From: an uncultured Actinomyces sp.
GTDB taxonomy: Bacteria > Actinomycetota > Actinomycetes > Actinomycetales > Actinomycetaceae
Assembly: GCA_902373545.1 (NCBI GenBank)
Contig: CABKMZ010000037.1
Location: forward strand, 1-19,168
Direction: 5' to 3'
Length of the DNA: 19,168 nucleotides
How positions within the stretch are numbered: position 1 is the stretch's first letter; every line of letters begins with the position of its first letter. Below the pieces are notes generated by a model that had not been told where the DNA came from, searched no databases, and saw only the letters and a program-made list of their open reading frames with translations. The position numbers were made by a program, and so were the translations under genes. Shown one piece after another: positions 16,631 through 19,168 of the stretch.

Positions 16631-17271
16631 TTGGTCTCCTCCTTGGTACCGAGGAAGGCCTCCAGGGCGGCCTGCGTGAAGACGATGTCATCGGCGTCCA
16701 GGACGTCGTACGTGTTCAGCTGGTCGGCCCACAGAACGTGAACCTCGGGAACGTTGCGCAGGGACAGCGCGGTCAGTTCGTTGCCACGCTCGAGGACGAC
16801 GAGGGCCTGACGGTCCTCGACGATCGCGCGCAGGGCGGCGAGAGCGGCCTTGGTCGAGGGCTTGTCGCCTTCGAACAGGGCGGTGACAACGTGGATGCGG
16901 TCGGCGCGCGCACGGTCGGAGAGAGCGGAACGCAGAGCGCCCTGCTTCATCTTCTTGGGGGTGCGCTGGTCGTAGTCACGCGGCTGAGGGCCGTGGACGA
17001 TGCCGCCGCCGGTGAAGTGAGGCGCACGGATGGAGCCCTGGCGAGCGTTACCGGTGCCCTTCTGACGGAACGGCTTCTTGCCGCCGCCAGCGACCTCACC
17101 GCGGGTCTTCGTCGCGTGCGTGCCCTGACGGGCGGCCGCAAGCTGAGCGACGACAACCTGGTGCATCAGCGGAATGTTGGTGGGGACGTCAAAGGTCGAA
17201 CCGGGGAGAACGACGGAGCCCGCCTTCTTGCCCTCGAGGTCGATGACGTCAACGTTACGATCGTCAGCCAT
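16627..17271 (-). CDS. rplD: 50S ribosomal protein L4
   Basis: L4 reaches into the exit tunnel opposite L22. In E. coli it also represses its own S10 operon, which makes the long leader upstream of rpsJ notable. The 214 residues have the extended loop with [38 protein letters not shown] (about 53-90), then [17 protein letters not shown]. The start [15 protein letters not shown] at 17271 lies 2 nt after rplC. A GTG two codons earlier is possible but has poor spacing from GAAGG. Confidence 0.97.
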   Translation of the reverse strand: MADDRNVDVIDLEGKKAGSVVLPGSTFDVPTNIPLMHQVVVAQLAAARQGTHATKTRGEVAGGGKKPFRQKGTGNARQGSIRAPHFTGGGIVHGPQPRDYDQRTPKKMKQGALRSALSDRARADRIHVVTALFEGDKPSTKAALAALRAIVEDRQALVVLERGNELTALSLRNVPEVHVLWADQLNTYDVLDADDIVFTQAALEAFLGTKEETK

Positions 17272-17273
17272 GA

Positions 17274-17939
17274 TCACGCACCCTTCACGGAGGAGCGAAC
17301 CAGGACCACGCCGTTCTTGGGACCCGGGATGGCGCCGCTGATGAGCAGCAGGCCCTTCTCGGTGTCCACGGCCTGGATCGTCAGGTTCTGAACAGTACGA
17401 CGGTTGCCACCCATGCGGCCGGCCATGCGCAGGCCCTTGAAGATGCGACCGGGGGTCGCGCAAGCGCCGATCGAGCCGGGCTTACGGTGGTTGCGGTGCG
17501 CACCGTGGGAGGCGGAAACGCCGGCGAAGCCGTGACGCTTCATAACGCCGGCAAAGCCCTTGCCCTTGGTGGTGCCGGAGACGTCGACGGACTGGCCAGC
17601 CTCGAAGGTGGCGGCGTCGAGTTCCTGGCCGAGCTCGTAGGAGTCGTGCTCGGAGGTGCGGACCTCAGCGAGGTGACGGCGGGGGGCAACCCCGGCCTTC
17701 TCGAAGTGGCCCTGCAGGGGCTTGGTGACCTTACGGGAGTCAATCTCACCGAAGCCAAGCTGAATAGCGGAGTAGCCGTCGACCTCTTCGGTACGAACCT
17801 GGGTCACGACGTTGGTGCCGACCTGCACGACAGTCAGGGGCACGAGGTGGCCGTCGGCATTCCAGACCTGGGTCATGCCGAGCTTGCGGCCGAGCAGCGC
17901 CTTAATGGGCGCGCCAGCGTGCTGCTTCTTGTTAGTCAT
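17274..17939 (-). CDS. rplC: 50S ribosomal protein L3
   Basis: L3 is an early assembly protein that reaches the peptidyl-transferase centre. The 221 residues contain [28 protein letters not shown] near the N-terminus and the loop [58 protein letters not shown] (about 128-185), which is strongly conserved. The C-terminus is [19 protein letters not shown]. It lies 11 nt after rpsJ with GAGGA 8 nt upstream of the ATG. Confidence 0.98.
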   Translation of the reverse strand: MTNKKQHAGAPIKALLGRKLGMTQVWNADGHLVPLTVVQVGTNVVTQVRTEEVDGYSAIQLGFGEIDSRKVTKPLQGHFEKAGVAPRRHLAEVRTSEHDSYELGQELDAATFEAGQSVDVSGTTKGKGFAGVMKRHGFAGVSASHGAHRNHRKPGSIGACATPGRIFKGLRMAGRMGGNRRTVQNLTIQAVDTEKGLLLISGAIPGPKNGVVLVRSSVKGA

Positions 17940-17950
17940 TGCAGATGTCC

Positions 17951-18259
17951 TCAGAGCTTGATCTCGATGTTGACGTCCGCAGGCAGGTCGAGGCGCATGA
18001 GCGAGTCGACGGCCTTGGGGGTCGGGTCGATGATGTCGATGAGCCGCTTGTGCGTGCGCATTTCAAAGTGCTCGCGGCTGTCCTTGTACTTGTGGGGCGA
18101 CCGGATGACAACGAAAACGTTCTTCTCGGTCGGCAGCGGCACCGGGCCCACGACCGTGGCGCCCGCACGCTGTACGGTGTCCACGATCTTGCGCGCGGAG
18201 CTGTCGATGACCTCGTGGTCATACGACTTGAGCCGGATGCGGATCTTCTGTCCCGCCAT
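17951..18259 (-). CDS. rpsJ: 30S ribosomal protein S10 (NusE)
   Basis: S10 is a 30S head protein and, as NusE, a partner of NusB and NusG in rRNA antitermination and transcription-translation coupling. The 102 residues match the family throughout, including [58 protein letters not shown] and [16 protein letters not shown]. It is the first gene of the 21-gene S10-spc unit, preceded by a leader of about 300 nt and a recognisable promoter. Confidence 0.98.
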   Translation of the reverse strand: MAGQKIRIRLKSYDHEVIDSSARKIVDTVQRAGATVVGPVPLPTEKNVFVVIRSPHKYKDSREHFEMRTHKRLIDIIDPTPKAVDSLMRLDLPADVNIEIKL

Positions 18260-18296
18260 GCCGTCTTACCTCTTCTCGTACAGATTCGCCGCCGGT

Positions 18297-18318
18297 CCCC
18301 GCACTCGGGCGTGTCGCA
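18297..18318 (-). repeat. 22-bp direct repeat, copy A (rpsJ leader)
   Basis: Identical over 22 bp to 18571-18592. On the minus strand it reads TGCGACACGCCC then GAGTGCGGGG, with an internal CCCG-AGTG-CGGG mini-hairpin. This copy is 38 nt before the rpsJ start, in the transcribed leader, and lacks a -10 box behind it. Confidence 0.8.
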
Positions 18319-18370
18319 GCCGTTGTGCTCGCGATCCCTCGCGCAGACCGACGTCTTGTCCAAAGATCTT

Positions 18371-18409
18371 GGGCATATTGCCCGACCCATACGTGATGGC
18401 ACGCATGGG
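18371..18409 (-). other. Paired hairpins in the rpsJ leader
   Basis: CCCATACGT (18386-18394) pairs with ACGCATGGG (18401-18409) with one mismatch. It is directly followed in the transcript by GGGCA/TGCCC with a 3-nt loop (18371-18383). A third small hairpin, GCGGT/ACCGC (18520-18533), is near the 5' end of the leader. Tandem stems of this kind in a ribosomal-operon leader suggest attenuation or ribosomal-protein binding. Confidence 0.45.
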
Positions 18410-18564
18410 CCACCCCAGATACGCTGAGGCAACCGTGCCATTCTGTCAGAGTTCCACCCGCGAGCACAATCCCAACGGCTCATTCTCGCATGTGAAACCA
18501 CCGACAGAGTGGCGTCAGCGCGGTGTTTACCGCCTATGGCAGCAGCAACCGTCACCAAGAAACT

Positions 18565-18593
18565 AACGTACCCCGCACTCGGGCGTGTCGCAA
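18565..18593 (-). promoter_or_regulatory. rpsJ (S10 operon) promoter
   Basis: On the minus strand TTGCGA (18593-18588) is followed after 17 nt by TACGTT (18570-18565), matching TTGNNN and TANNNT with ideal spacing. Transcription would start near 18558, about 300 nt before rpsJ. Most of the -35 and the whole spacer are one copy of a 22-bp repeat. Confidence 0.6.
18571..18592 (-). repeat. 22-bp direct repeat, copy B (rpsJ promoter)
   Basis: Exact duplicate of 18297-18318, 274 bp apart. This copy supplies five bases of the -35 hexamer and the complete 17-bp spacer of the rpsJ promoter. Flanks of the two copies differ. Confidence 0.8.
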
Positions 18594-18887
18594 GTGGGGA
18601 TGCGTCACACCGCAGTTGTACGAGGCCTGCCTGGCCTGCGATGACAAGGTTATCCGCGCGTGTGGGGCCGCATTGCGCGCACAAGGGTGATCAGTCTCTC
18701 GACACAAACCCGTGCCCGCATGACGACAGCGCTCCGCGTGCGATGGTGCACCGCTGTCAGCATCACGCGCGACAATGGGCACAACACCACTAGTAACAAC
18801 CAACAACCCTCACAACGCCCGGTCCACACAACCAGACCAGGCCACCCCCGTGTGGAGTGGTGACACGATTGCGAACGTCCCACACAT

Positions 18888-18988
18888 GCGGATAGGTTAG
18901 CCACTCACGGATAGGTTAGCCGCTTACGGATAGGTTATGAGGCTATCCGCATGTGCGTAACCTATCCACGAGCGCGTTACCTATCCGC
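18888..18988. repeat. Symmetric array of six GGATAGGTTA motifs in a 19-bp register
   Basis: GGATAGGTTA occurs at 18890-18899, 18909-18918 and 18928-18937. Inverted counterparts are at 18939-18948 (degenerate, GAGGCTATCC), 18958-18967 (TAACCTATCC, exact) and 18977-18986 (TTACCTATCC, one mismatch). All neighbours within each arm are 19 bp apart, and all three pairs are centred on 18938. The whole is an imperfect 101-bp palindrome with 36 of 50 positions paired; mismatches fall mainly in the 9-bp spacers. A separate 13-bp perfect inverted repeat CACATGCGGATAG (18883-18895) and its complement (18943-18955) overlaps it. It lies between the tuf terminator and the rpsJ promoter. Operator array or dispersed palindromic repeat are both possible. 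Confidence 0.8.
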
Positions 18989-19050
18989 AAGCAACGCAAA
19001 CATGCCCACCCGGAGCGCCACACTCCCCCGCCGCACGCCGGGCATAGCGA

Positions 19051-19083
19051 AGGGCCCCGCCTCCACGTGGGAGGCGGGGCCCT
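19051..19083 (-). terminator. Terminator of tuf
   Basis: A perfect 14-bp GC-rich stem (19051-19064 with 19070-19083) closes a 5-nt loop, 53 nt after the tuf stop. There is no U-run, as in many actinobacterial terminators. Two smaller hairpins precede it in the 3' UTR: CTGAG/CTCAG (19114-19128) and CGCTG/CAGCG (19090-19105). Confidence 0.75.
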
Positions 19084-19136
19084 CAATGCCGCTGGATCAG
19101 CAGCGAATCATATCTGAGACAAACTCAGAGGGTGAT

Positions 19137-19168
19137 TCACTTGATGATCTTGGTGACACGACCGGAAC
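19137..19168 (-). CDS. tuf: Elongation factor Tu, C-terminal end (partial)
   Basis: The minus strand reads S-G-R-V-T-K-I-I-K then TGA at 19139-19137. GRVTKIIK is the characteristic C-terminus of bacterial EF-Tu, the GTPase that delivers aminoacyl-tRNA to the ribosome. The rest of the gene is beyond the right edge. The position upstream of rpsJ fits the str-S10 order rpsL-rpsG-fusA-tuf-rpsJ. Confidence 0.88.
   Translation of the reverse strand, partial: SGRVTKIIK

Larger units (their letters stand above)
18260..19136. other. 877-nt intergenic region between tuf and rpsJ
   Basis: No open frame here resembles a protein, and the longest ones overlap one another on both strands. In transcription order it has tuf 3' hairpins (19090-19128), the tuf terminator (19051-19083), a symmetric six-motif repeat array (18888-18988), about 280 nt without clear signals apart from a loose GACAGCG/CGCTGTC inverted repeat (18725-18758), the rpsJ promoter (18565-18593) and the rpsJ leader (about 18558 to 18260). 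Confidence 0.8.

Noticed and set aside
18509..18904. Open frames of about 60-95 codons in the tuf-rpsJ gap on both strands
   Set aside because: No recognisable domains and no convincing ribosome binding sites; they overlap each other and the repeat array.
18961..18970. DnaA-box-like CTATCCACG and TTATCCGCG (18653-18661), suggesting a replication origin
   Set aside because: Only partial matches to TTATCCACA, no AT-rich unwinding region and no dnaA/dnaN genes nearby.
18888..18988. CRISPR-like array
   Set aside because: The period is only 19 bp with 9-bp spacers, half of the units are inverted, and the whole is a dyad; this is not CRISPR architecture.

Overview
The window is a stretch of the main ribosomal-protein and translation locus of a high-GC Gram-positive bacterium. 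All recognised genes lie on the minus strand and read from right to left. Gene order, the four-cysteine S14, the short zinc-free adenylate kinase, the TTG-started SecY, the Ala/Glu tail on L17 and the truA end of the alpha operon point to an actinobacterium. Actinomycetaceae (Actinomyces/Schaalia type) is my best guess; it is inferred from protein character, because no 16S or database comparison was possible.

Layout in transcription order. The last nine codons of tuf (EF-Tu) lie at the right edge, followed by a strong hairpin. An approximately 0.9 kb gene-free stretch follows. It holds a symmetric array of six 10-bp motifs in a 19-bp register, a good rpsJ promoter, and a leader of about 300 nt with hairpins and a 22-bp repeat. 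Next comes an unbroken S10-spc gene run: rpsJ-rplC-rplD-rplW-rplB-rpsS-rplV-rpsC-rplP-rpmC-rpsQ-rplN-rplX-rplE-rpsZ-rpsH-rplF-rplR-rpsE-rpmD-rplO. It is closed by a 14-bp terminator hairpin. A second unit, secY-adk-map, starts after a 255-nt gap and ends in another hairpin. A 630-nt gap follows with a 113-bp element bounded by perfect 19-bp inverted repeats, a CA-rich patch and the infA promoter. The third unit is infA-rpmJ-rpsM-rpsK-rpoA-rplQ, with no rpsD between rpsK and rpoA, closed by a 14-bp RNA hairpin. The last unit is a ROK/polyphosphate-glucokinase-like gene, apparently leaderless, overlapping or nearly overlapping truA. At the left edge a near-consensus promoter points out of the window; from known actinobacterial order it probably serves rplM-rpsI.

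Together the genes build both ribosomal subunits (S10, L3, L4 and so on), make the initiation factor IF1 and the RNA polymerase alpha subunit, form the protein-export channel (SecY), balance adenylates (Adk), trim nascent proteins (MetAP) and modify tRNA (TruA). The coding part is conventional. The interesting material is in the two long intergenic regions, which share a CATGCGGATA / GGATAGGTT motif, and in a few lineage-type insertions (L24, MetAP). I see no convincing new enzyme system, CRISPR, phage or defence genes.
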